From positions 21,500,308-21,564,307 of the forward strand of contig CM068841.1 in NCBI GenBank assembly GCA_028554795.2: a stretch of 64,000 bases of DNA. Direction: 5' to 3'. A program made the position numbers and the translations under genes. Below the pieces are notes generated by a model. The model ran no database searches. It saw only the letters and a list, made by a program, of their open reading frames with translations, and had not been told where the DNA came from. The DNA is from Sinohyriopsis cumingii (lineage: Eukaryota; Mollusca; Bivalvia; Unionida; Unionidae). Shown piece by piece: positions 37,718-49,698 of this stretch (its first letter is position 1; each line of letters starts with the position of its first letter).

Positions 37718-38672
37718 GTACGACATTTCAATGATGTGTTAATGTTCTTCATCCATTTTAGTCTTTGAACTTCTTATCTAGTGGCGAAATGAGGAACTGC
37801 TGCATTTGGCAGACCAAGATAGACATGGTTCATGTCGTAAACCAGTGACATTTACCCTTCTCTTAATAGCCAGTCCGAAAAATCCAAGAAATCTGAGCCT
37901 GCTTGTAAGATTCACTTCAGTGAATTAAAACGGATTGGACAATCCGTGTTTAAGATCAGAATTGCCATAAAGTACAGAGTGTAGCGTCCTTTACGATGTG
38001 TGCAAGGAGCGATCCCGCTGGGTTCGCAAGCTAGAGGCCCGAAAATTTTGGAGTTTCTTTAAAATGGATTGTTATTAAAGCGGATTAATTTTTAAAATTG
38101 ATTTTGATAAACAAACCAGTATTTTTCTATTGTCATTATTTCACACGGGGCACGCAGAGCCCTAAAACCGCCGCTGTACAACACAGACCGAATAAGATTA
38201 ACGAGAAACTCCATGCCCTTTAAGTAAGAATCAGTCTTGGATTTTACGGGTTCGAAGCTAACGTACTAAGATACATAGCATAGTTTTAGAGAATAGCAAG
38301 AGAGTTGTTAAGTTGTTAAACTTGGAGCCATTGCGAGCTGTATGTGCAGTTCTTTCTTTATTGCATTTTGCGGGTCTTTGCAAATCATGGCTTCATGTCC
38401 AATTTATCATAAATGTGCAAATTAATATGACGCTGTAAATAGAGACCTCCAATATTCAGTTAATAACATATGAAATATGAACACTTTTATAATTATTTCG
38501 TCGTCATGACTTACATTTCCAGTCTTGTTTGGTATTCTGCATTAATTTCTTTAATTACGATACTGATTCACTGTCGAATTGATAGCTCTAATGGATTCCT
38601 GATCCTGCATGAAAATAGAGAGTGACATTCAGCAACGCTATTTAGGGTTTCCTTATTTATTTATTTTGGTAG
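37718..38672. other. integrin intron 10
   Basis: AT-rich intron of about 1 kb with no recognised repeat or exon. Confidence 0.6.
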
Positions 38673-38858
38673 ATATCGCTGTTGGCGCTCCATACGAAGA
38701 CGACGATGTGGGTTCTGTGTACATCTACAACGGATACAGAGGTGGATTATGGAGTAAATTCACACAGAGGATTAGCGGGAAGTCTATACAATCTGGGATT
38801 AGGGGGTTCGGAATCTCCTTTTCAAGGGCAATTGACACCAACGGTGACCAAGTGAATG
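38673..38858 (+). CDS. integrin alpha, exon 11 (FG-GAP 5/6)
   Basis: Completes the Asp codon to give DIAVGAPYEDDDVGSVYIY, then an NG-rich turn, then GFGISFSRAIDTNGDQVN. This is the start of the third cation-binding loop, finished by exon 12. Donor GTAAGT is optimal. The reading frame upstream of 38673 is intronic. Confidence 0.96.
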
Positions 38859-40634
38859 GTAAGTTTTGAACATGACTTCATCGTATGGTATAATATCAAT
38901 TATTAACTATGTCCTTCATTTTATTATGAAGACAGTATTAATACAGAAAAATGGGTATGTTTAGCTCATAACTGATTGATCTTGCACATTTGTCCTAGGT
39001 TAAAGACATTGCGGATTCACTTTAACTCTTAAGTACAGATCGACGTGGTTTTTTTCTTCTTTATACAATTCACAAATCGATTCCCTCATTTTAAAAGCGA
39101 TTCCATCTTCAAACGGAAAAGACCATCTATCCTTCATCGTAGAAGGCAGTGCAATAAATTTAAGTTCAGGCAAGTCTGTGGTTTTGGACTAAAGAACGAG
39201 AAGCTATAATCTCCCTCAAAATAAATGAATCCTCAGGAAATAGTGTTGAATGATGTAATATTTGGCTGACGACATTCATATATTAAAATCGTCCCTTACC
39301 CTTAGAGCTTTCTCGGGGGAAGTACTTTAATCATGAGCGCACACCCCAAAAGTTCTGACTTTCTGAAAACCTATTAAAAGGAAGGTTAAATTATATAACT
39401 TTCAGGGCATTATTTACTTTGGTTTTTATTCTTTAATATCTAATTTCTATGATATTTCTGTACCTCAAGTGTTATATAAGTTTTCTAATCTCTGAATGAA
39501 ATTAGACTTTTGCGAACAAACAGTTCATTAACATGGGACCCGTTTAGTCAAGTACCAACAGCTAAGTGGTGGGTGGACAAGAGGCTAGATTTACTTCTGT
39601 TGACGAGAGACAATATGGTATTTAAAGGCTTCAATATACATGTGTTTTCTGTTTCATAAACGAAGGACATACTTTGAAAAAATCCTCTGAGCTGAAGTTA
39701 ATATATGTTTTTTTTATGTCTTAATAATATGATATGTTTGTATTTCGTTTCACTGTAACACACTCGACAGTAAGGGCATTTGATCTTATTATAGTCTTTT
39801 TACAGTAATACGTGAGTTCTCATGTATCTGTCAACATGTTTTTTTTATTGTCTTTACAACTTCTTCTCATATTTTACATTATTGTTCTTTAGTACGTTGC
39901 TTTTTTGAAACTAATGTCCAGTTCTTTAGTGTATGACCAATCAAATTAATGCATAGAGTGGATTCCTAAGCAACGAAGGGTCCTGAGTATAAACAGTGCT
40001 AACTTGTCATAAGAACCGAGCCAAGTATTTTCAAGCTTTAATAGACAGGTCCTATGGGCAGGCACTTGCCCAGACGTATCGGCGATGGTCACCCAAAGAA
40101 CAGCCTGACTTTATAGGTAACCAAGCGTAAAACTTAATATGGACTATTTCCTTCAGAAAGGCTAAGCCACCTTTCATCAGACAAGATTGTAGCATTTACT
40201 TTGTTATGCTGCAAAAGAAAATGTGTGTGCAGCAAAGTGCATTATTGCAAGAGGGTTAATGAAGTTTGAATAACACCTTCATAATCAGCTTTGCCCAAAA
40301 TGTGACGAAATCATCATCGTTATAAAATTTAGCCGGTGTCCGATGTCCGTCTGATCTTCAACTGTTAAAGGCATGCGTTCTTATTTATTTATTCTCTCTT
40401 TTCTTTTTTAGCATATTTGGACTAAAGCGCAACCAATCCATACGTGCATGAATTATTGATTTATTATAATTTTATCGAAATGTTTTTGTATGGGGAAAAT
40501 GTAGTTTTAAAATGGTATGATCGAAAGAGGCATTCTCGTAGATGATATGGTTGTGCTTACCATGTTTAGATGCTTTACAAGCAACGAGTCGACAATAAAA
40601 TCCTCCAAATAATTTCTCTGTGTTCCATTTTCAG
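38859..40634. other. integrin intron 11
   Basis: AT-rich intron of about 1.8 kb. No repeat or exon was recognised beyond short chance frames. Confidence 0.6.
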
Positions 40635-40853
40635 ATTTTGCAGTTGGGGCTTTTCTCTCCAGTAACGTTGTTCTACTACAGAGTCGACCTGTGATCCAAC
40701 TGGAAGGAGAAATTGAGCTTGGCTTCGGCAAAATCAGCGTTCTTCAGGTTCAAAATTTACAGAACTGTACCATGGACAGGAATAGGACATATCCGTGTTT
40801 TGAATTTGAAGTCAGTTTTAAATTTCCTAGTTCAGTAGTGACTAGGGCAATAG
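40635..40853 (+). CDS. integrin alpha, exon 12 (blade 7 end, thigh start)
   Basis: Begins DFAVGAFLSSNVVLLQSRPV, the last GAP strand and the SRPV element that closes the propeller. It then enters the thigh domain with a Cys pair (NLQNCTMDRNRTYPC). N-glycosylation sequons NCT and NRT are present. It ends in phase 1 at donor GTATGT. Confidence 0.96.
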
Positions 40854-41809
40854 GTATGTTTCGTGTGAATCTATGAACAGTAATGATATTGTAGTCGCAG
40901 TAATATATATTTTTTTATTGAATTGACGTTTATTCAGCTGTTTTTGTAATATTTATATCAATGAACGGGTATTCTGTGTATACACGTGATCTATTTACAG
41001 AATTATTAGGCTTATGTAACCTATCATTGATTTGAACATGGCTGCGTTCAGTCTGGATTGTGTGAATTGACTATCTGTACACGAGGACCTGTTCGTTCCT
41101 GCAGTTCTGGTCAAAAACTAATGGTGTCTCCTCACGAGCTAATTCAACATTCATGACAAACGGCACTCACTTAAGAATTAGGCTCGGAAAAGATGTATAT
41201 GCCGTATGGATGGATTAGATGAACCCTTTCCTTGCTTACAATTCCTCTATGTGTGATGCTTAGTAGGCATTGAACTTTTTTGACGATATAGGCTAAATAT
41301 CCGCCTTATCTTATCTTTTCTTCCTAAAACACACAGCTGAATTAAATGTACGAGCAAAGCTTTAGAAATATAAATACTTTAGTTGATTTAATCTGCTATT
41401 TTGTTCACCATATTCCTAAACAGATCAGGCTGTTGAGTAGAACCTAACCGTCTTTTGACCTAACAATGCATTATGTTAATGTCACTGAATGCAGTTTAGC
41501 CCTTGGATTTATAAAACTTTTAAAACTAAGATTAAGAATGATCTTAAAGCTCTAATATAAAATATCTCTGAAATTATTCAATGAAATGTTTCGCATAACT
41601 ATTTCCCTCCTAGAATCTATTCCTGCAAATGTTAAACCTTATTTTTCGAAGGAACTACGATTTATAACAATTGGATTTCATGTAAAAGTCAGAAACTTTA
41701 TTTCAAAAGTTTCGAAACTGTAAACTTTATGAATCAATGTAGATACATACGGTTAATATTGTGCTCACATCATGAATAATATCCATGATTTAATGTGTTC
41801 CTTGTTTAG

Positions 41810-41967
41810 TACTGGATGTAACAGCTTCGGTGGACACTTTGAAGGAGCCGCAGCTTAATCGATTATCATTCTTCCAAAATAATGACGAGTCTCCGAAGGC
41901 TACCTTCAGACTCTCTGTCGAGAATGGAATCAAAACGCGTACACCTGAAATAAAAGTGCTGGTAAAG
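41810..41967 (+). CDS. integrin alpha, exon 13 (thigh domain)
   Basis: Acceptor TTGTTTAG. It encodes VLDVTASVDTLKEPQLNRLS, then FFQNNDES... and TPEIKVLVK, the thigh beta-sandwich segment equivalent to the L.D..K...RV.F... stretch of other alpha chains. It ends on a codon boundary at donor GTAAGG. The following intron (about 19.9 kb) houses the Polinton. Confidence 0.93.
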
Positions 41968-42879
41968 GTAAGGTTCTTTTCTTCTTCTTTCTATGATATG
42001 CTTAATTAAGAAAGCTAACGTAAGTACATTATTCTAAATATTGACGCGAATGCCAATATTCATCTTTATCAGCAAGGTTGCCTGTCAATCACACGTTTTG
42101 TAACTTTCAGTATTCATATGTTTGCAAACACTTATAATATCCAATGTTAATATCATAGTCCATATACTGTTCTTAAACATGTAATTACTTTCAGTATTTC
42201 CTCATAACATGTAATTACTTTTAGTATTTCCGGTGATATCTAATTACTAGTCAGACGCATAGTAAACTTTGGTATGCTTTAACTGCCCTAAATGGACCTT
42301 AAACACTTATACATAGTTACAGGAGAACAGTGTAAAATCATCCTCATATTGGCATCAAGTTATAATGTCTTGAGATTTTTTAATAATATTTTCCAAGTAT
42401 CCGTTTTGTTTCCGATGACTATGACGTCACCCTTCAGGAGGTCTTGAGACTGAAGATAATCGTCAACCGCGGTCTTTAAGCAAAGTATATATAAAAAAAT
42501 CCAAAAGCTCTTCATCATCATGCATGCCGCACATCTAAAGTTAAAAACTAACCGGGGCATTTCGGGCACAGTTTCGAATGCGTCATTGGCTAACCATTCT
42601 GGAGATAGAAATTGAACTAGTTCCCAGTCTACGGGGTTGGTTTACAATTATCAGTCGAAAAATGTTATGAAAGCGTCAGGGTATAATATTCGTTTCTAAA
42701 ACAATTTTATTCAACGATATTCAAAAATTAAGAACATGATAGTGTTGTTTGTTTTGTATCAAAGTATTCAATGACGTGATGGTACTGATACACAAGATAT
42801 ACTTTGTAAAGTTTCGTATATGATGCTGAATGTAATTCATTAGAGCTGTACAGCTTTGCTGAGTTTTATGTTTAACATT
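41968..42879. other. integrin intron 13, first part
   Basis: No repeat was recognised. The minus strand contains a short ATG-initiated frame (about 42519-42360) starting MMMKSFWIFLYILCLK, which resembles a signal peptide but has no supporting context. It is noted as a low-confidence observation only. Confidence 0.5.
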
Positions 42880-44435
42880 AAATACTTCCTTATGCCCAAC
42901 TTTAAATACTTTCTTATGTCTAACTTTAAATGTTTCCTTGTGTCTAACTATATTTGATTCCTTGTGTCTAAATCTATATGCTTCCTTGTGTCTAACTCTA
43001 TATGCTTCCTTGTGTCTAACTATATGCTTTCTTGTGTCTAACTATATATGCTTTCTTATGTCTAATTTTAAATGCTTCCTTGTGTCTAACTATATTTGAT
43101 TCCTTGTGTCTAACTCTATGTGCCTCCTTGTGTCTAACTCTATATCCTTCCATGTATCTAACTATATTTGCTTCCTTGTGTCTAACTCTATATTCTTTCT
43201 TATGTCTAACTTTAAATGCTTCCCTCTGTCTAACTATATTTGATTCCTTGTGTCTAACTCTATACGCTTCCTTGTATCTAAGTATATATGCTTCCTCGTG
43301 TCTAACTATATTTGCTTCATTGTGTCTAACTCTATAAGCTTCCTTGTGTCTAACTATATTTGCTTCCTTGTGTCTAACTATATGCTTCCTTGTGTCTAAC
43401 TATATTTGCTTCCTTGTGTCTAACTCTATATGCTTCCTTGTGTCTAACTATATTTGCTTCCCTGTGTCTAAATATATCTGCTTCCGTGTGTCAAACTATA
43501 TTTGCTTCCTTGTGTCTAACTCTGTATGCTTCCTTGTGTCTAACTATATTTGCTTCCTTGTGTCTAACTCTATATGCTTCCTTGTGTCTAAGTATATTTG
43601 CTTCCTTGTGTCTAACTCTATATGCTTTCTTGTGTCTAACTTTAATCGCTTATTTATGTCTAACTTGAAATGCGTCATTGTTTCTAACGTTAAATGGTTC
43701 CTAGCGTTTATATGCTTCCTTAAGTCTAACTTTATAAGCTTCCTTATGTCGAACTTTATGTTTTCTTATGTCTAACTATATATGCTTCTTTGTGAATAAC
43801 ATTTTATTCTTCCTTGTGTCTAACTTTAAATGCTTCCTTGTGTTTAACTCTATTTGCTTCATTATGTGTAACTTTAAATGTTTCCTTATGTCTAAATTTA
43901 AATGATTCCTTGTGTCTAACTATATTTGCTTCATTATGTTTAACTTTAAATGCTTCCTTTTGTCTAACTTTATATGCTTCCTTGTGTCTAACTATATTTT
44001 CTTCCTGTGTCTAAATCTTTATGATTCCTTGTGTCTAAATATGTATGCTTCCTTGTTTCTAACTCTATATACTTCCTTGTGTCTAACTATATTTGCTTCC
44101 TTGTGTCTAACTCTGTATGCTTCCTTGTGTCTAACTATATTTGCTTCCTTGTGTCTAACTCTATATGCTTTCTTATGTCTAATTGTATATGTTTCCTTAT
44201 GTCCAACTTAAAATGCTTCCTTATGTCTAATGTAAAATGCATCATTGTTTCTAACGTTAAATGGTTCCTAGTGGCTATATGTTTCCTTATGTGTAACTTT
44301 ATACGCTTCCTTATGTCTAACTTTATGTTTTCTTATGTCTAACTATATATGCTTTTTTGTGAATAACATTTTATGCTTACTTGTGTCTAACTTTAAATGT
44401 TTCCTTATATCTAACTTTATATCCTTCCTTCGACC
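42880..44435. repeat. about 21-bp minisatellite array
   Basis: About 1.5 kb of degenerate tandem units on the pattern TGCTTCCTTGTGTCTAACTA, with internal higher-order blocks: a segment around 43.5-43.75 kb recurs around 44.1-44.35 kb. The long open frames rich in SLCLT are produced by the repeat and are not genes. Confidence 0.95.
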
Positions 44436-44695
44436 TTTTGTCTACTACTAATGATAACTTTTTATTTGCAGTTTTATACACCCCTTATCTCCATAACCGT
44501 GGGTCTAAATACGGTGATGGCGCAAGAGATTAGGGGGATGGGATAATCGCCCCAAGGCCCCAGGCTAAGGTTGTTGTTGTTTTGTTTTTTTGCAGATGAA
44601 CTTTTCATGGCATTCCACCTCGACTTTCTGGAATGATAACAATTTTTTTTTAACAAAACGTATATTTAGATGGCTTATATTTAGATGTCATAAAA
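44436..44695. other. intron DNA between minisatellite and Polinton
   Basis: Unremarkable intronic sequence leading to the insertion point. It includes a small GC-richer stretch near 44500-44570. Confidence 0.5.
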
Positions 44696-44701
44696 TCTGT
44701 T

Positions 44702-45107
44702 AGTAGTGAATGGGGTCACTTTAGCGTCAAGGGGAATTAGCATTAAAAAACACCCTGGGTCACTTTGGCGTCAATGGGAAATTTAACATTACGAAAACCC
44801 CTGGGTCACTTTAGCGTCAAGGGAAATTTAACATTACGAAAACCCCTGGGTCACTTTGGTGTCAATGGGAAATTAACATGGGAATAAATTGTGGGTCTGT
44901 TGAACGTCAAGGGGAAATGGAGCAGGGTCGGGACCCTATTTTAATAAGGTCCCGACCTGATGGGTCTATGGAAATGGAACAGGGGAAAAAATTGAAACTG
45001 GGAGGGGTCTCTATTTGTTTAAAAAAAATAAAAAAATAAAAAAGGGGTAGGCAATTGAAAGTCTATCTCTTTTCGAGAGATTGGAGTGGCCCTGAAAAGG
45101 GCCTTTG
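44702..45107 (+). repeat. Polinton left terminal inverted repeat
   Basis: Matches the right terminus in reverse complement over its whole length, ending at GGCCTTTG. It carries internal repeats of a unit beginning GGGTCACTTT that includes the motif GCGTCAA. The left end has one more unit (about 46 bp) than the right. A palindromic GGTCGGGACC...GGTCCCGACC stretch and the GCCCTGAAAAGGGC hairpin lie in its inner half. Confidence 0.95.
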
Positions 45108-45506
45108 GGTGTATGTTAATATGCCCTTAATATAAAGGGCATCTGCAACATCTTCTTCGTCTTAGACTTCGTCTAATGGTAGGTCCATAGACTAAAACTC
45201 TTTTGAGGCATCCTTGCCTCTCCACGTAAATCCTACGTATCCATAGGCTTGTGGGGGGTCCTATGGACAACTGTCCACTCGGATCGGACATACATCAGTT
45301 GCCAATAACTCAAAAAAAAACCAACCCATTTTACCCCTATAGTACGTGTGTATGAATGTGTGAGTGTACGTTCTTATTTTAAAGTCAAAACCCAAAGATA
45401 CTTACCTTTTTATACTTAATTTATTCTTTTATAAATATTTACAATCCAATTCACAATTCACAACAGAGCACTTTAAAAAGTTCATAGACTTCTTCTGTCT
45501 CATTGT
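45108..45506. other. Polinton left non-coding region with hairpins
   Basis: No ORF. Four short inverted repeats follow one another: 45121-45142 (8-bp arms), 45205-45220 (GAGGCA/TGCCTC), 45241-45266 (CCATAGG/CCTATGG) and 45272-45290 (TGTCC/GGACA). This looks like a structured RNA or protein-binding region, but function is unknown. It also forms the 3' flank of the minus-strand zinc-knuckle gene. Confidence 0.6.
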
Positions 45507-45944
45507 TTAGTCTCTCTGTTTTTTGAATTTCTTCACCGTCACAGTCTTTTCCTCCTCTTCCTCCTCACTTTCTTCCCTTCTTTTCTTCTCCTGTTTCTTT
45601 TTCTTCACCTGTCTCCTATCTTCCTCCTCTTCTTCTTCCTCTGAAGAATCCCTCTCTAGTTCTGACTCCTCTTGTTTCTTTTTTTGGCAATCTGGAGACC
45701 AATGTCCTTTTTCTTGACAATAATAACAGGTATCTTGACTTTTGTCTTTTCTAACCCCTTTTTTTCTTTGTTGACGGCCTGGACACTCTGAAGACCAATG
45801 CCCTTTCTTTTGACAGATATAGCAAGTATCTTGACTTTTATCTCGCAAGGAAGGAGAGTAGTCCGTCGGCTGGTCTGAAGAGAATTTTCTAATGACCCCT
45901 CGCAAAGCTCTGATGAAACGTTCGATTTGTGTAGTCGCTTCCAT
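45507..45944 (-). CDS. zinc-knuckle (CCHC) protein
   Basis: 145-residue protein read toward the left terminus. Two CCHC zinc knuckles, CYICQKKGHWSSEC and CYYCQEKGHWSPDC, are followed by a highly charged E- and K-rich tail. Such knuckles bind single-stranded nucleic acid. A role in genome handling or regulation is inference. The first ATG (45944) lies about 55 nt after a TATA-like TATATAAAA (about 46000-46008 on the minus strand), which supports it over upstream non-ATG starts. It is divergent to the polymerase gene and shares a roughly 135-bp intergenic region with it. The frame is intact. Confidence 0.85.
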   Translation of the reverse strand: MEATTQIERFIRALRGVIRKFSSDQPTDYSPSLRDKSQDTCYICQKKGHWSSECPGRQQRKKGVRKDKSQDTCYYCQEKGHWSPDCQKKKQEESELERDSSEEEEEEEDRRQVKKKKQEKKRREESEEEEEEKTVTVKKFKKQRD

Positions 45945-45998
45945 CGTTGTGCTCGGTTTGAGAGTGAAATGAATAGTGAAAGGACAAGACACACACCC

Positions 45999-46030
45999 TT
46001 TTATATACGCTGGTCTGCCATGACTATAAA
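45999..46030. promoter_or_regulatory. divergent promoter region with two TATA-like boxes
   Basis: Minus-strand TATATAAAA at about 46000-46008 faces the zinc-knuckle gene. Plus-strand CTATAAAT at about 46024-46031 lies roughly 50 nt before the polymerase ATG at 46079. Assigned by position and motif only. Confidence 0.5.
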
Positions 46031-46078
46031 TTAGTCCATGGTGTTTAAACTTTAGTCATTTGACGTTTTGCTATCAAG

Positions 46079-49000
46079 ATGAAACGATCCAATTCATTTG
46101 AGAAGAAAGAAGAAGAAAGTAAGAGGCAGAAACGTGATGTATCGCCTCGTACCAGGGCTGAAGTCTTGGCACAAATTCATGCCAGTGATTTTGAAGAGGA
46201 CCTGAGCGAACCAGAATCCGAACCCTCTAAGCAAAGTTCACCACCCTTAGTCAACCCTGAAAAGTACTATTCCATTCAAGAGACGGAAAAGCGTCCCTCT
46301 AGAAAATTTAGAACCACGGCTTACAAATACACGGCGAAGTTTAAAGATCTCAAGTCCGAAGTACCGTTAGAGAAAGCAGAAGGGTTCATCACCGAGATGT
46401 GGGATTCTTTGCTCACCACACTTAAGCGACAATGTCAACCCAAAGAAGACGATCGCTTGAGACTTTCCATACAACACGACGGCTTGAAATCCCCTGTTTG
46501 GATCGAGTTTAGCAGCCCTGCAGAATTGACCGCTTCCAAAGTCATGGACAAGATTCAACACGTGCAACAATCAAATGACCAGTTTGACATCACCGATGGA
46601 AAAGCCACACTGGACATGACCGACGTCTCTCCTCCTCAAGGGATTGGCCGCAAAAAAGTCTTATTGGTGAACGACCTTCGCAGCACCAAAAAGAGTCTCG
46701 TCCGAATTCACAACCCTCAAGACCAGATGTGTTTAGCCAGGGCTATCGTGGTGGGACGAACCTATGCCAACAAGAACGACACGGCAGAATGGAAAAGAGC
46801 CTGGAAAACTATTCAACAATCGGACCGAGCCAAACAACGAAACGAAGCAGAACTCCTGTTAAAAGAAGCCGGCCTGCCCAAAGACACACCCTGTGGCATT
46901 CCTGAAATGCAAACATTGCAAGATATCCTAGCTCCACGCTACACCTTGAAAGTGCACCCTCAAGAAATGCGTGGGCCTCTGTTGTTTCGAGGGAAAGACT
47001 TTAAGGACGGAAAATACATTCATGTCTGTCATCACGATGAACATTTCGATACCATTACCAGTATCACCGGATTCCTGGGATACGTTTATTATTGTGAGAA
47101 ATGTGACTATGGCTATAACAATCGAGAACAACACAAGCATTGTGGATCGAAATGCTCAGGATGTTTGGCCTCTCCACCCTGTCTGAACGAAGGGCAAGAA
47201 CCAGTGCATTGTCTAGCTTGTCTGCGCACGTTTGTCAGCCCTGCCTGTTGCCAACAACATTTGAAGATGCAAGGTTCACAGAAGAAATGTGCTTGTCAAC
47301 TGCTGAGATTGTGCCCTACGTGTGGACAAGGTCTACGTACCAATAGTATCAAGGCACACGTATGATCAGGAAAGAAAAATGTCACATTTGTCACCACATC
47401 GTGGACTTGGAACACGAATGCTACGTGCAAAAATACCAACCCCAACCAGAGAAAGAGGATGGACACAAGAAGAAAGGCAATTTCATCTTTTTCGATTTCG
47501 AATGCATGCAAGAGACCGGCATTCACATTCCTAATTTCTGCGTGGCTCATCAAGCGTGCGAGAAGTGCATTCAAAAACCTATTTTCAGTCATTGCCCTCA
47601 CTGAAGCAAGATTCCTGGAGGACGTGAAAAAATATTTCGAGGACCAAAGACGCTAGACGATTTTGCCCGATGTGTCTTAGACCCCATCGACGAGACATGG
47701 AGCCAAGAGGACATCGAGCGTTACTGAGATTGTCATCGTAATGCCACGGTGATGGCTCACAATTTCTCCGGATACGATGGACAGTTTCTTCTCAGATACT
47801 ATACGGAACATGGTACCGAGCGTCCTAAAGTGACTTTGAACGGAGCCAAAATCATTTTCATGCAAGTGGGACAAGTACAGTTTAAAGATTCGATGAGCTA
47901 TTTGGCCATGCCTTTGAGTCGAATGCCTAAAACGTTTGAAATGCCAGAAATGGCTAAAGGGTACTTTCCACACTTTTTCGATACGGAAGCCAATCAACAC
48001 GCCGTTCTACCCCATTTGCCTGAGGCTCACTATAACGACCCCGACAACAAGCGTACCGAACAACGAGAAGCTTTCTACGCTTGGTACCAGGCTCACGCCT
48101 AGGACCCTTTCGACTTTCAGGAAGAAATGCTAAAGTATTGTCGTTCCGACGTGGACATTTTACGGCGTTGCTGTGGAAAATTTCGAGAACTGTTCATGGA
48201 ACACGGAGGGGTCGATCCTTTGAAAGAAGCTTGCACCATTGCCAAAGCGTGTTCCTTAGTGTACCGGCAACGATTTATGCCTGAAAACACCGTGGCTGTC
48301 AGCAGTCCTCAAACGACCAACTATGTCAAACGTCAATACTCGGTCAAAGCCCTACGCTGGTTACATTACTTGTGCGACAAGGAAGACAAATGGATTCAGC
48401 ATGCCCGCAACGGAGGGGGCGAAAAGACCATCGGAACGCATTCGGTCGATGGCTGGGACTTAGAAAACCCCAAGATCGTGTACGAGTTTAACGGTTGCTT
48501 ATTTCATGGTCTGTTACCCTGACCGCGGCACTAAAAATCAGTTTTTACAACGAACCATGGAAGACTTGTATCAGGCCACTTGTCAGCAACGCCTACAGTT
48601 AGAACAGGAAGGATACCAAGTGGTGAAAATGTGGGAACACGAGTACGATCACCGTTTGAAAACCGATCCCGAGCTTAAACGCCTCGTGGAAAGTTACCAG
48701 TTCATGGACCCCCTGAACCCGAGGGACAGTTTGTACGGAGGAAGAACCAATGCCACCTGTTTGCTGTACCAAGCCGACGAAGAGAAAGGAGAAGAAATCA
48801 AATACTTGGACGTGTGTTCTCTGTATCCCTACGTGTGCAAATATTGGTACTTTCCTGCAGGGCATCCGCAATTGCTAACGGAACACATCGACCTGAAAAA
48901 CATTCGACAATACGAAGGCTTGATCAAGTGCAAAGTTTTGCCTCCCACGAACCTATACCATCCCGTCTTACCTCACCATTACCAAGGCAAACTGATGTTT

Positions 49001-49276
49001 CCTTTGTGCCGTACTTGTGCCGAAACGTGCAACCAAGACCAACCTTGTGAGCACACTGAGGAAGAACGGGCCTTGACGGGGACGTGGGTCAGCGTAGAAT
49101 TGTTCAAAGCTCTGGACATGGGATACCAACTGTTAGAAGTGTACGAAATTTGTCACTTTCCCAAGACAGAACAATACCACAAGGGTGACCCCACGCAGAA
49201 AGGCATTTTCGCAGACTAGGTGGATGCCTTTTTGAAACTGAAGCAAGAAGCCAGCGGAAGTGGAATGCGATTGTGA
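46079..49276 (+). pseudogene. protein-primed family B DNA polymerase, truncated and disrupted
   Basis: Replicative polymerase of the element. The first open stretch (46079-47365) has a long N-terminal region and a Cys/His zinc-binding block (CEKCDYGYNNREQHKHCG, later CLACLRTF). A frameshift near 47360 leads to the exonuclease I box FIFFDFECM; exonuclease II (NFSGYD) and III (YCRSDVDIL) follow. In-frame stops lie at 47602, 47725 and 48100. A second frameshift near 48510 follows EFNGCLFHG, after which polymerase motif A (YLDVCSLYP) is present. After a stop at 49217 a short match (VDAFLKLKQEASG) ends the homology. Motifs B (KxxxNxxYG) and C (DTD) are absent, replaced by unrelated small ORFs, so the enzyme cannot be functional. 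Confidence 0.93.
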
Positions 49277-49309
49277 GCCTTGCGATGGGAACGATGCTGT
49301 ACGCTGTGA

Positions 49310-49686
49310 CCTTAGCGTAAACGTAAAGAACAGTTGCATCCGTTACGTCACCGGTGTTTGAACCACTGGTACCTGAATGATATACAAGGACTGATTCAGT
49401 TGAAAGTGTTCCATTGGACAGACATTGATCAACGACCCCTGATTTTAAAAAGGAATGATTTGCTATTGATGATTCTATCTACTAGACTGTAAACTTACTG
49501 CATCGAATTCCAGAGGAAGAGTTAACGAATTACCAACATCTTTTACACAATGTCAGCTTAGTGAAAGAGGAAACTTCTGAACGAATTGTAATGTGTAAAT
49601 TAGTGATTAAACGATTTAGATTCGGCAATGAATTAAAACCATGTCTGTGCAAACGGTACATTTCTTGTGTCAGAACGAGGATTTAG
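49310..49686 (+). pseudogene. degenerate first paralogue of a small-ORF family
   Basis: The sequence aligns with 49785-50150. Shared elements are HWYLN (about 49360) and, in another frame, EELTNYQHLLHNV...RFRFGNEL before a stop at 49684. At least one frameshift separates the halves. It lies where the polymerase C-terminus should be. Function unknown. Confidence 0.7.
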
Positions 49687-49698
49687 TATGACCTATTC

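Noticed and set aside
43032-44342. Long plus-strand open frames rich in SLCLT/CFLVSN
   Set aside because: They are the translation of the roughly 21-bp minisatellite in several frames, with no start context or splice sites.
45160-45270. tRNA-like stretch TCTAATGGTAGG in the Polinton left arm
   Set aside because: Resembles a D-arm, but no B box (GGTTCRANNCC) and no cloverleaf could be drawn.
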